From NCBI RefSeq assembly GCF_028331445.1, contig NZ_JAQMHX010000001.1, positions 62,001-126,000 of the forward strand: a stretch of 64,000 nt of DNA, written 5' to 3'. Position 1 is the stretch's first letter; each line of letters opens with the position of its first letter. Below the pieces are notes generated by a model, which saw only the letters and a program-made list of their open reading frames with translations, was not told where the DNA came from and did no database searches. A program made the translations under genes and the position numbers. Below are positions 7,503-14,585 of this stretch, in pieces. The DNA comes from Candidatus Phyllobacterium onerii. GTDB lineage: Bacteria > Pseudomonadota > Alphaproteobacteria > Rhizobiales > Rhizobiaceae.

Positions 7503-9056
7503 TTATTCCATTACGGCCGCATGATCCGCCGGAGCGGCGTTTGCCGCCGGCTTGCGCAGCAGCATGACCAGCGGGATCGAGACCAGCGACATGATCATCA
7601 ACAGCTTGAAATCGTCCATATAGGCGATAATTGTCGCCTGCGTCGTAATCATCCCGTCCAACGCAGCGCGACCAGCAGCCTTCATAGGGTCGAGATTCTG
7701 CATCACAGCAGGGGCGTTGAACGCGTGGTTGAACGGCGTGACATAGGCGGCGATCGACGAATGATTGCTTTGCACATTCTCGGTGATGAGCGCGGTGACG
7801 ACCGCAATGCCGACGCTTGAGCCGATATTGCGCGACAGATTGTAGAGGCCGGTGCCTTCGCCGCGCATCGACGCAGGGAGGGTGGCAAAGGCGATGGTCG
7901 TAAGCGGCACGAAAAGGAAGCCGAGACCAGCGCCCTGGATGAAGCCCACATAGACGATAGTCCACTGCGACACGTCGGGCGTCCAGCCGGTCATGTCATA
8001 CATGGCCCATGCGGTCAGGCTGAAGCCGAGGAACAGCAAAAAGCGCGTATCGACCTTGCCGATCAGTCTACCAACTATGAACATGCAGACCATTGTACCG
8101 ACGCCGCGTGGCCCCATGACGATACCGGCGGTGACGACGGGATAGCCCATCAACGTTTGCAGATAAGGCGTCATCAAGGCGAGCGAGGCAAGATAGGTGA
8201 CGCCTATGACGAAGATGAAGAACATGCTGACCGAAAAGTTGCGGTCGAGGAAGAGGCGCGGATTGACGAAGGATTTCTTCGCCGTGAATGTGTGCACAAG
8301 AAAGAGATAAAATGCGCCGGCGCAGATCAACGCCTCTATCTGGATTTCAGCGGAAGAGAACCAGTCGAGCTGTTCGCCGCGGTCAAGGAAGAGCTGCAGC
8401 GTTGCGATGGCAAGGCTCAGGGTTCCGAAACCGAACCAGTCGAGCTTTGCACTCACCTCTTTCGTCGTTTCTGAAACGAAGGCGACAATGCCGAAGAATG
8501 CCAGCATGCCGATGGGCACATTGATATAGAATACCCAACGCCAGCTGATATGGTCGGTCAACCAGCCGCCGATGACCGGTCCAAGCACTGGACCGACCAT
8601 CACCGATACGCCGAAAAGCGCCATGGCCCTGCCGCGATCTTCTACCGAATAGATGTCGAGCAGAATACCTTGCGACAACGGCACAAGCGATGCGCCGAAG
8701 AGGCCCTGCATCAGCCGGAAGACAACGATCTGCGGCAAGGATTGGGCGAGACCGCACAGAACCGACGCGACGACGAAGCCGACAATGGCAGTCAGAAGGA
8801 CGTTCTTGCGACCGAAGCGGGCCGCAAGAAAACCCGACGGCGGCGTCATGATGGCCGCGGCGACGATATAGGAGGTAAGGACCCAGTTGATCTGATCAGC
8901 ACTCGCCGAGACACTTCCCTGGATGTAGGGCAGCGCCACATTGGCGATCGTTGTGTCGAGCGCCTGCATGATCACCGCAAGGATGACGCAGGCGGTTATC
9001 GCGCCGCGATTGGCGACGACGGATGCGGCGCTGGGAATTGCGATGGTATTAGACAT
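7503..9056 (-). CDS. emrB: DHA2-family drug efflux permease (EmrB type)
   Basis: A 517-residue MFS transporter with about 14 membrane helices, as in the DHA2/EmrB family. It begins VILAVIMQALDTTIANVALP (motif with ALDTTI, typical of these pumps), followed by NWVLTSYIVAAAIMTPPSGFLA, RFGRKNVLL (motif A) and GPVLGPVIGGWL (motif C, antiporter). It exports toxic compounds from the cytoplasm using the proton gradient, together with the membrane-fusion partner encoded upstream; the two genes overlap by 8 bases. With the marR gene this makes a marR-emrA-emrB operon on the minus strand. Substrates cannot be predicted. Confidence 0.93.
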   Translation of the reverse strand: MSNTIAIPSAASVVANRGAITACVILAVIMQALDTTIANVALPYIQGSVSASADQINWVLTSYIVAAAIMTPPSGFLAARFGRKNVLLTAIVGFVVASVLCGLAQSLPQIVVFRLMQGLFGASLVPLSQGILLDIYSVEDRGRAMALFGVSVMVGPVLGPVIGGWLTDHISWRWVFYINVPIGMLAFFGIVAFVSETTKEVSAKLDWFGFGTLSLAIATLQLFLDRGEQLDWFSSAEIQIEALICAGAFYLFLVHTFTAKKSFVNPRLFLDRNFSVSMFFIFVIGVTYLASLALMTPYLQTLMGYPVVTAGIVMGPRGVGTMVCMFIVGRLIGKVDTRFLLFLGFSLTAWAMYDMTGWTPDVSQWTIVYVGFIQGAGLGFLFVPLTTIAFATLPASMRGEGTGLYNLSRNIGSSVGIAVVTALITENVQSNHSSIAAYVTPFNHAFNAPAVMQNLDPMKAAGRAALDGMITTQATIIAYMDDFKLLMIMSLVSIPLVMLLRKPAANAAPADHAAVME

Positions 9057-10263
9057 GATCCTTGCTGCCGAAAAGACTTGTCACGAAAGATGGCAGGCCG
9101 CGGGCATGGCCTGTATCGACACCTACGGTGACACTCATGCCCACTCGCAGTGGCGGCTTACCCGCCATGTCGTCGATACTTACGAGCATGGGGATGCGCT
9201 GGACAACCTTCACCCAGTTGCCTGTAGTATTCTGGGCAGGCAGCAGCGAAAAGCTGGAGCCGGAAGCCGGGCTGATGCTGGAGACCGTGCCTTTCCAGGT
9301 CACGTCGGGATAGGTGTCGACGCTGATGGCGACTGTCTGACCGGGACGCACATAGGTGAGTTCGGTCTCTTTGGGGCTCGCAGCGATCCACATATGCGTT
9401 GTCGAGACGAGACTGAAACCGGCCTGCGACGCTTGAAGATATGCACCGGTCTGCAAAGAGCTGACATTGGTGACGATACCGTCAAATGGGGCACGGACAA
9501 CCGTGTGATCGAGATTGCGCTGGGCATTGTCAACAGCCGACTGCTGCTGCAGATAGGAAGGATTTTGCTCAACGGGTTGATCTGCGTTGCCGCCAAGCTG
9601 CGCCAGCGTTGCCGCAGCTTCTGCCTTGGCAACGTCGACCTTTTGCTGGGCCGCGTCGAGATCGTGCTTTGCCTGATCATAGGTCGCGCGGGACGCGAAG
9701 GAGCTTGCATTCAGGTCCTGCTGGCGCTGCAGCGACTTTTGGAAAAACGGAATATCGGCTTCAGCCTGGGTTATCTCCGCCAGGGATTGCTTGTAACTCG
9801 CTTCAAGATTGAGAACTTGATTGCGGACTACGCCGAGCTGCGCCTTCGCGCCGGCAAGTGCGATGGCAAAGGGAGAGGCATCGAGACGGAACAGCACATC
9901 GCCCTGCTTGACCTGCTGATTGTCGCGGACATCCACCGACTGCACGATACCGGACACGTCGGTGGAAACACCGACCATGTCAGCTTGGATATAGGCGTTG
10001 TCGGTCGACATGACCTGACCGCCAGTCGCATAGAAATAGCCGCCAACGATCAAAAGAACCGGCAAAAGCGCAAAAAGCAGCGGACGCTTCAAGCTGCGCC
10101 GCGCGCGCGCCGGTGCGGGAGCAGCGGGGGGCGTAGTTTCCTTCGCCACGGGTACTGCAGGCGCGGTTTCGATGGTCGTATCGGGCTTTTCCATTACCGG
10201 GTCATTGCGCGCGACATTGTCCGAATTGGCAGGTATCCGCAGGGAAGGTGAACCGTCAGCCAT
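9049..10263 (-). CDS. emrA: HlyD-family membrane fusion protein (EmrA type)
   Basis: A 404-residue periplasmic adaptor. A proline/alanine-rich cytoplasmic tail (about 1-55) is followed by one membrane anchor, LLFALLPVLLIVGGYFYATG. Then come the barrel-sandwich hybrid (STDNAYIQADMVGVSTDVSG, DVRDNQQVKQGDVLF), a long alpha hairpin (about 140-250) and the second half of the lipoyl-like domain, DHTVVRAPFDGIVTNVS. Such proteins connect an inner-membrane MFS pump to an outer-membrane channel. It overlaps marR by 8 bases on one side and emrB by 8 on the other, so the three are surely one transcript. No TolC gene is in the window. Confidence 0.93.
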   Translation of the reverse strand: MADGSPSLRIPANSDNVARNDPVMEKPDTTIETAPAVPVAKETTPPAAPAPARARRSLKRPLLFALLPVLLIVGGYFYATGGQVMSTDNAYIQADMVGVSTDVSGIVQSVDVRDNQQVKQGDVLFRLDASPFAIALAGAKAQLGVVRNQVLNLEASYKQSLAEITQAEADIPFFQKSLQRQQDLNASSFASRATYDQAKHDLDAAQQKVDVAKAEAAATLAQLGGNADQPVEQNPSYLQQQSAVDNAQRNLDHTVVRAPFDGIVTNVSSLQTGAYLQASQAGFSLVSTTHMWIAASPKETELTYVRPGQTVAISVDTYPDVTWKGTVSSISPASGSSFSLLPAQNTTGNWVKVVQRIPMLVSIDDMAGKPPLRVGMSVTVGVDTGHARGLPSFVTSLFGSKDHV

Positions 10264-10720
10264 GATTTTTCTCTCTGTCCTCGACCGGCGTTTGGCATGC
10301 GTCGATCAAATTTGTCTTCATTAGGGTCAGTGTTCGAATAAGATGTTCGCGATCTGCATCCGGGACATCGGCGAGCGCTTCAGAGCGGGTAAGGTCTGCA
10401 ACACGGCGAATGCCGTCGAGAAGGGGCCTTGCCTCTTCGCGAGAAAACAACAGCCGGATACGCCGGTCAGTAGGATGCTTGCGTCGCTCAATGAGGCCGC
10501 GCTCCTCAAGCTTGTCGAGGATACGAACCAGGGTGATCGGCTCGACCTCCAAAAGCTCGGCCAGACCCGCCTGGTGGATTCCCTCGTTCTTGGCGAGATA
10601 TGCCAGTGTCTGCCATTGCGACCGCGTAAGGCCCAAATCCTTTGCACGCTGTTCGAAACGCTTGCGCAACAGGCGCGCGACCTCGTGCAGGAGAAAGCTC
10701 AGTGTTGGTGCATTGTCCAT
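10256..10720 (-). CDS. MarR-family repressor of the emrAB operon
   Basis: A 154-residue winged-helix regulator. FLLHEVARLLRKRFEQRAKD forms the dimer helix, LGLTRSQWQTLAYLAKNEGI and LAELLEVEPITLVRILDKLE the helix-turn-helix, and RKHPTDRRIRLLF the wing with the conserved DxR. MarR proteins bind palindromes and leave DNA when they bind a phenolic or other ligand. ATG 10718-10720 is chosen because the longer start at 10765 would lie inside the operator region. The stop overlaps emrA. Two palindromes at 10740-10780 lie directly upstream, so autoregulation of the operon is likely. Confidence 0.9.
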   Translation of the reverse strand: MDNAPTLSFLLHEVARLLRKRFEQRAKDLGLTRSQWQTLAYLAKNEGIHQAGLAELLEVEPITLVRILDKLEERGLIERRKHPTDRRIRLLFSREEARPLLDGIRRVADLTRSEALADVPDADREHLIRTLTLMKTNLIDACQTPVEDREKNHG

Positions 10721-10739
10721 GAGGGAATGTGTAAACTCG

Positions 10740-10780
10740 TAAGGATGCTTATAACAGTCACGCATATAGCAAGGGTGCTA
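10740..10780 (-). promoter_or_regulatory. Tandem palindromic operators before marR-emrAB
   Basis: Two inverted repeats lie just upstream of the marR start: TAAG-N4-CTTA at 10740-10751 and TAGCA-N4-TGCTA at 10767-10780, with centres 28 bases apart. Placement and symmetry fit a MarR operator that represses its own operon. This is inferred; no consensus was computed. Confidence 0.6.
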
Positions 10781-10877
10781 CGAGATTGAAAGGGGACAGC
10801 TCGCCTCGGGCAGAAAAAAACTGCGCAAGGCCTTCAACATGTCGTGAAGAAATCCGGGTCGGCTCCACGGAGGCGGT

Positions 10878-11381
10878 TCAATCCTTGCGCGGCAGGAACG
10901 TCTGTTCGTATCCGCTGATGAATCTGTCAAAAAGCATAGCGAAGGCTTCGACATCTGTGGCGGGCCAGTCTTGGACGACCCCCTGCACGACAGCGAGTTT
11001 CTGAGCCTTGATTTCCGCGACCAACTTCCGGCCTAGCGCTGTGATAACGACCACGATGCGCCGCGCGTCCGCTTGGGAAGCTTTGCGGCGCAGGACGCCC
11101 CGCGTGACCATTTCCGCAGCGATACGGCTAGCCCGGGACGGATCGATGCGCAAAATTTCGGCGATCGCACCAACGGTCACTTCGCCTGCGGTTTCCGCTC
11201 GTCTCACGGCGTCAAGGACGTCGAGGTGTGAGAGTTCCAGACCAGGCGCAACGTTTTGAACTGCAAGGCGGCCAATCAGGCGTCTGCCGACCAACAGGCG
11301 CATCCGCGTCATTACCTGACCGATATGCACGATGTCTTCATGATAGGTCTGATTGTCGGCTTCACGTTTATGTGTCGTCAT
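10878..11381 (-). CDS. MarR-family regulator, divergent from an MFS pump
   Basis: A 167-residue MarR protein: dimer helix HIGQVMTRMRLLVGRRLIGR, then LSHLDVLDAVRRAE and a winged helix (VGAIAEILRIDPSRASRIAA, about 75-95) followed by the wing RKASQADARRIVVVITALG. It is transcribed away from the MFS gene at 11495 and the 114-base gap holds three palindromes, so it most likely represses that pump and itself. ATG 11381 is preferred; ATG 11393 and the ATGs at 11405 and 11417 are in frame, but the last two lie within a palindrome. It is only distantly similar to the other MarR protein in this window, so this is not a recent duplication. Confidence 0.88.
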   Translation of the reverse strand: MTTHKREADNQTYHEDIVHIGQVMTRMRLLVGRRLIGRLAVQNVAPGLELSHLDVLDAVRRAETAGEVTVGAIAEILRIDPSRASRIAAEMVTRGVLRRKASQADARRIVVVITALGRKLVAEIKAQKLAVVQGVVQDWPATDVEAFAMLFDRFISGYEQTFLPRKD

Positions 11382-11401
11382 GGCGCCTGTCATATTTTTG
11401 A

Positions 11402-11463
11402 GCATATGAATATGCAAATGGCATTATAATGCTGTTGACAATTATATGCTAATAGCACATTTA
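11402..11463. promoter_or_regulatory. Promoter and three palindromes between marR and the MFS pump
   Basis: Between the divergent genes I see GCATAT-GA-ATATGC (11402-11415), the perfect GCATTATAATGC (11421-11432), and a 17-base near-palindrome at 11444-11460, with ATATGCTA facing TAGCACAT across one base. The last lies right behind a TTGACA -35 box (11435-11440) and fills the spacer before a weak -10 (about 11458-11463) reading toward the pump. A repressor bound there would block the promoter. Confidence 0.65.
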
Positions 11464-11494
11464 TCTAAGTAATCAAGTTCGGATATCCTGCTCA

Positions 11495-13018
11495 ATGGAC
11501 ATGCATGCAACGCCCGCGCCGCTCGTTACGGACCACCGTCTGCGGCTTATCATCTTCTTTTTCCTGAGTTCGGCCATGTTCATGGCGACGCTCGACAACC
11601 AGATAGTCTCGACTGCCTTGCCGACAATCGTCGGCGAGTTCGGCCATCTGGAACGCTTCGGCTGGATCGGATCCTCATATCTGCTTGCATCGAGCGCTGT
11701 CATGCCGATCTACGGCAAACTGGGCGATCTCTTCGGGCGCAAATATGTGATGATGACTGCCATCGCGATCTTCACCATCGGATCAGCCGTGTGCGGTCTC
11801 GCCGTGTCGATGAACACGCTGATCGCTGCGCGGGTGCTGCAAGGGCTCGGCGGCGGCGGTATCATGGTATCGATCTTCTCCATCAACGCCGATCTTTTCG
11901 AACCGCGAGAACGGGCGCGATATCAGAGTTATTCAAGCCTTGTCCTCATGGCTTCTGGCGCAATCGGTCCGGTACTCGGCGGCACGATGAGCGATCTTTT
12001 CGGCTGGCGATCGATTTTTCTGGTCAACATCCCGGTTGGGATCATCGTCCTGACCGGACTGTTCACGATGCTTCCCTATCGCAAGCCCGAACGCAAGCCA
12101 ACGATCGACTATGCCGGCGCGATATTGTTGGCCCTGACCACGAGCAGCATCGTGCTTGTTGCCGACAGCTCAGAGCTGTTCGGTTCGATAATATCGGTCC
12201 AGAGTGTTGGCATTCTTGCATTCGGCATCGTGTGCGCCACGAGTTGGGTGTTCGTTGAACGTCGAGCAGTGGAGCCCATCGTCCCGCCGACACTTTTCCG
12301 GAATCCGACATTCTCGCTGCTGCTTGTGATCTCGATCACCAGCGGGGCGATTGCTATCGGCATGGTCAATTATTTTGCGCTTTTCCTACAGACTACAACG
12401 GGTCTGTCGCCCTCGCAGGCGGGGGTGTTTTTCATCCTTTTGACCGGAGGCATCGTTTGTGGATCTCTCCTGGGAGGGCGGCTGATCTCGACGACGGGCC
12501 GTTACAAACCACAATCCATAGCCAGTCTTTCTTTGAGCTTTCTCGCCTTCATGCTGTTCACGCAGGTCCAGGCAGGAACGCCCGTGTTTCTCATTGGTAT
12601 CTTGATGGCCATGCACGGCATCGGCATCGGTCTCGGACAACAGGTTCCGGTGATTGGTGTACAGAACGCAGCAGACAGCCGGGATGTCGGGGCAGCGACA
12701 GGGGCGGTGACACTTTCACGCATGGGCGGAGCCTCCATCGCCATTTCCATCTATGGCGCTATCGTTGCAGCAAATCTTTCCCGTGTCGGCGTCACCATTC
12801 CGGGGGTCAGTAACATTGAGCAGTTGACACCGAAAATGCTGGGTGCGTTGCCAGAGGCGGCGCGACAAGCAGTTGCCGATAGCTATGCTGCAGCATTCAC
12901 GCCGCTTTTCCTGACCTCGGCAGGCTTCGCCATCACTGGCTTGCTGGCAGCGTTCATGCTCAAACCAGTGCTGCTGCCGACCGCAGGGACGGTGAAACGA
13001 CCGAATTCAGTCGAATAG
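11495..13018 (+). CDS. MFS multidrug efflux transporter (DHA2-like)
   Basis: A 507-residue, roughly 14-helix major facilitator. It shows MFMATLDNQIVSTALPTIVG (drug-pump motif D1), the motif A loop GKLGDLFGRKYVMM, RVLQGLGGGGIMV (motif B) and GAIGPVLGGTMSDLFGWRS (motif C of exporters). It is a proton-coupled inner-membrane exporter with no fusion-protein gene of its own, so it probably releases substrate into the periplasm. It is controlled by the divergent marR gene, to judge from the operators in between. Together with marR-emrAB it makes a double efflux locus. The start ATG 11495 leaves a short cytoplasmic N-terminus of about 17 residues. Confidence 0.92.
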   Translation: MDMHATPAPLVTDHRLRLIIFFFLSSAMFMATLDNQIVSTALPTIVGEFGHLERFGWIGSSYLLASSAVMPIYGKLGDLFGRKYVMMTAIAIFTIGSAVCGLAVSMNTLIAARVLQGLGGGGIMVSIFSINADLFEPRERARYQSYSSLVLMASGAIGPVLGGTMSDLFGWRSIFLVNIPVGIIVLTGLFTMLPYRKPERKPTIDYAGAILLALTTSSIVLVADSSELFGSIISVQSVGILAFGIVCATSWVFVERRAVEPIVPPTLFRNPTFSLLLVISITSGAIAIGMVNYFALFLQTTTGLSPSQAGVFFILLTGGIVCGSLLGGRLISTTGRYKPQSIASLSLSFLAFMLFTQVQAGTPVFLIGILMAMHGIGIGLGQQVPVIGVQNAADSRDVGAATGAVTLSRMGGASIAISIYGAIVAANLSRVGVTIPGVSNIEQLTPKMLGALPEAARQAVADSYAAAFTPLFLTSAGFAITGLLAAFMLKPVLLPTAGTVKRPNSVE

Positions 13019-13029
13019 TAAGCGAAGTA

Positions 13030-13069
13030 GTGCCGCACAGGTGACTCGCACACCGCGATCATTGCGAAT
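13030..13069 (-). repeat. Degenerate partial copy of the tRNA-Thr 3' half
   Basis: Bases 13030-13053 repeat GTGCCGCA-AGGTGACTCG-ACACC of the intact tRNA-Thr gene (13671-13694) with two mismatches. After a 4-base deletion, ATCATT-CGAAT (13058-13069) matches the anticodon arm with one mismatch. The copy stops before the D arm and cannot fold into a tRNA. Partial duplication of a tRNA 3' end in the same orientation is the usual scar of site-specific integration. Confidence 0.75.
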
Positions 13070-13154
13070 TTTTGTGACAGCGCTTGCAGGAAAGATTGTG
13101 CAGGCTTCCAACTATTGGAGTAGCCTCACTTGCTACGCGCTCAGGGAGGTATCC

Positions 13155-13532
13155 ATGGCTGCTATCAGAATTGCTGCATTTGCCGCATTCGTCGCCGCAG
13201 GGTCCAGTGTTGCGGCAGCCGAGGGCATTGGCGGCCAATATAGGTCGGAAGGCATTGACCCTGCAGACTCGCATTTTTCGGTAACAGTAGAAATCGAAAT
13301 ATTAGCCGAAAACACTTGCCGCATTAAGTGGAGCGACGGTTCGAAGGGTATCTGCATGCTGAAAGGGACAACTCTTTCTACCGCTGGCATCGTACATGGA
13401 ACCGCACAGCTTGGGGTCTATGAGGTGTCCAGCGACGGGAGCATAGAAGGCTCCTTTATCGACGACTATCACGGAGGCGGGATTGGCAAGGGAGGGAAGA
13501 TCGGCAAAGAGAAGATGACCCCGATCCGCTAG
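13155..13532 (+). CDS. Small secreted hypothetical protein
   Basis: A 125-residue protein with an N-terminal export signal (MAAIRIAAFAAFVAAGSSVAAAEG, cleavage probably after AAA near 22) and a mature part rich in beta strands and glycine (GGQYRSEGIDPADSHFSVTV, IKWSDGSKGICMLKG, then GGGIGKGGKIG). It has two cysteines that could pair. ATG 13155 has a strong GGAGG at the right distance; a longer frame from 13041 does not start with a signal peptide. I do not recognise the family. It is the only gene between the intact tRNA-Thr and its partial copy, so it may have arrived with a small integrated segment. Confidence 0.75.
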   Translation: MAAIRIAAFAAFVAAGSSVAAAEGIGGQYRSEGIDPADSHFSVTVEIEILAENTCRIKWSDGSKGICMLKGTTLSTAGIVHGTAQLGVYEVSSDGSIEGSFIDDYHGGGIGKGGKIGKEKMTPIR

Positions 13533-13668
13533 CCGGGCCGCCTGCCATCCGTTGCCCGTGACAGTTCGGCATCGACCGGGGGCGGGTCTGAAAGGCGTCG
13601 TGTGTTACCTGAGTGCAAAAAGCGATGCTCAGGCTGGCTGGAAAGTGGCGCTAAGTTTTTGAAATGTT

Positions 13669-13744
13669 TGGTGCCGCATAGGTGACTCGAACACCTGACC
13701 CCATCATTACGAATGATGTGCTCTACCAACTGAGCTAATGCGGC
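13669..13744 (-). tRNA. tRNA-Thr (anticodon CGT)
   Basis: Read on the minus strand, the 76 bases start GCCGCATTAGCTCAGTTGG. The acceptor stem GCCGCAT pairs perfectly with ATGCGGC, followed by discriminator A and an encoded CCA. The anticodon stem CATCA/TGATG closes a 7-base loop TTCGTAA with CGT at the anticodon position. The T arm has GGTTCGAGTCACC-like pairing with the TTCGA loop. Confidence 0.95.
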
Positions 13745-14012
13745 AGGAAAAGAACTTCCCGATCCTTGAAAGCGGCCATCATGATGTGCCAGCGGATGTC
13801 GCGCCTGATACCTTCATTGGGTTGCAAATGCAAGCCTAGAGATGCGTGCGTGTCGTCAAAATTCTGGTCGCCAGCCACCCTTGATCCTCGCATGATCACC
13901 AAATTAGAATTTTTCTATTTTGACGATAGACAAGTGCGAAAGAGCAGTTAATCTTCTCCCTACCACATGACGCCCGGAAGAGGCACCTGCGTCAACGTTC
14001 TGGGAGGAACCT
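13745..14012. other. Non-coding gap before coxS
   Basis: These 268 bases hold no convincing gene. A short open frame at 13766-13951 lacks a ribosome site and its product has no family features. The region presumably contains the coxSLM promoter; I see only the GGAGG ribosome site at about 14003-14007 with certainty. Confidence 0.5.
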
Positions 14013-14501
14013 ATGGCCAAAGTGGAATTGTTCGTGAATGGGCGTGCCGTCACAGGCGAAGCCGAAGACCGCACACTGCTGGTGCACTTCCTGCGTGAAA
14101 ATCTTGGATTAACTGGCACGCATGTCGGGTGCGACACGTCGCAATGCGGTGCATGTGTCGTTCATGTCGATGGCAGGGCGGTCAAGTCCTGCACAATGCT
14201 GGCGGCCCAAGCCTCCGGCTCGACGATCACGACGATCGAGGGCCTCAGCGCCAGTGGAGAACTGCATCCGCTTCAGGTCGCGTTTCGGGAAAATCATGCG
14301 CTTCAATGCGGGTTCTGTACGCCTGGCATGATTATGACGTCGGTCGATATGATACGGCGGCACCCAAACGGGCTTGATGAAGCAACCGTGCGGGATCAGC
14401 TCGAAGGCAATATTTGCCGCTGTACCGGTTATCACAACATCGTCAAGGCCGTGCTCGACGCATCGGACAAAATGGGCAAGGGCGCCGTCAAAGCCGCCTG
14501 A
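14013..14501 (+). CDS. coxS: Form II carbon monoxide dehydrogenase-like small subunit, 2x[2Fe-2S]
   Basis: A 162-residue iron-sulfur subunit of the xanthine oxidase family. The plant-ferredoxin-like cluster site is [18 protein letters not shown] with a fourth Cys in AVKSC (near 60). The second cluster uses GFCTPGM and [13 protein letters not shown] (about 100-143). It passes electrons from the molybdenum centre of the large subunit to FAD in the medium subunit, in a cytoplasmic heterotrimer. ATG 14013 has GGAGG upstream. It is the first gene of coxS-coxL-coxM; this order is typical of form II enzymes. Confidence 0.93.
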   Translation: MAKVELFVNGRAVTGEAEDRTLLVHFLRENLGLTGTHVGCDTSQCGACVVHVDGRAVKSCTMLAAQASGSTITTIEGLSASGELHPLQVAFRENHALQCGFCTPGMIMTSVDMIRRHPNGLDEATVRDQLEGNICRCTGYHNIVKAVLDASDKMGKGAVKAA

Positions 14502-14585
14502 TCATTTGGATTTTCAGTTTTGCAGCCGGTGGCTTGGAGGTCAACTTTTTCCAGGCAAACGCGCTATCGACAGGGAGACGCAGCC

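Noticed and set aside
8941-10251. 436-codon open frame on the plus strand
   Set aside because: It runs antisense to emrA and the start of emrB, which have clear motifs; no ribosome site or recognisable domain.
13766-13951. 61-codon frame after the tRNA-Thr gene
   Set aside because: No ribosome site, no domain, no sign of coding composition.
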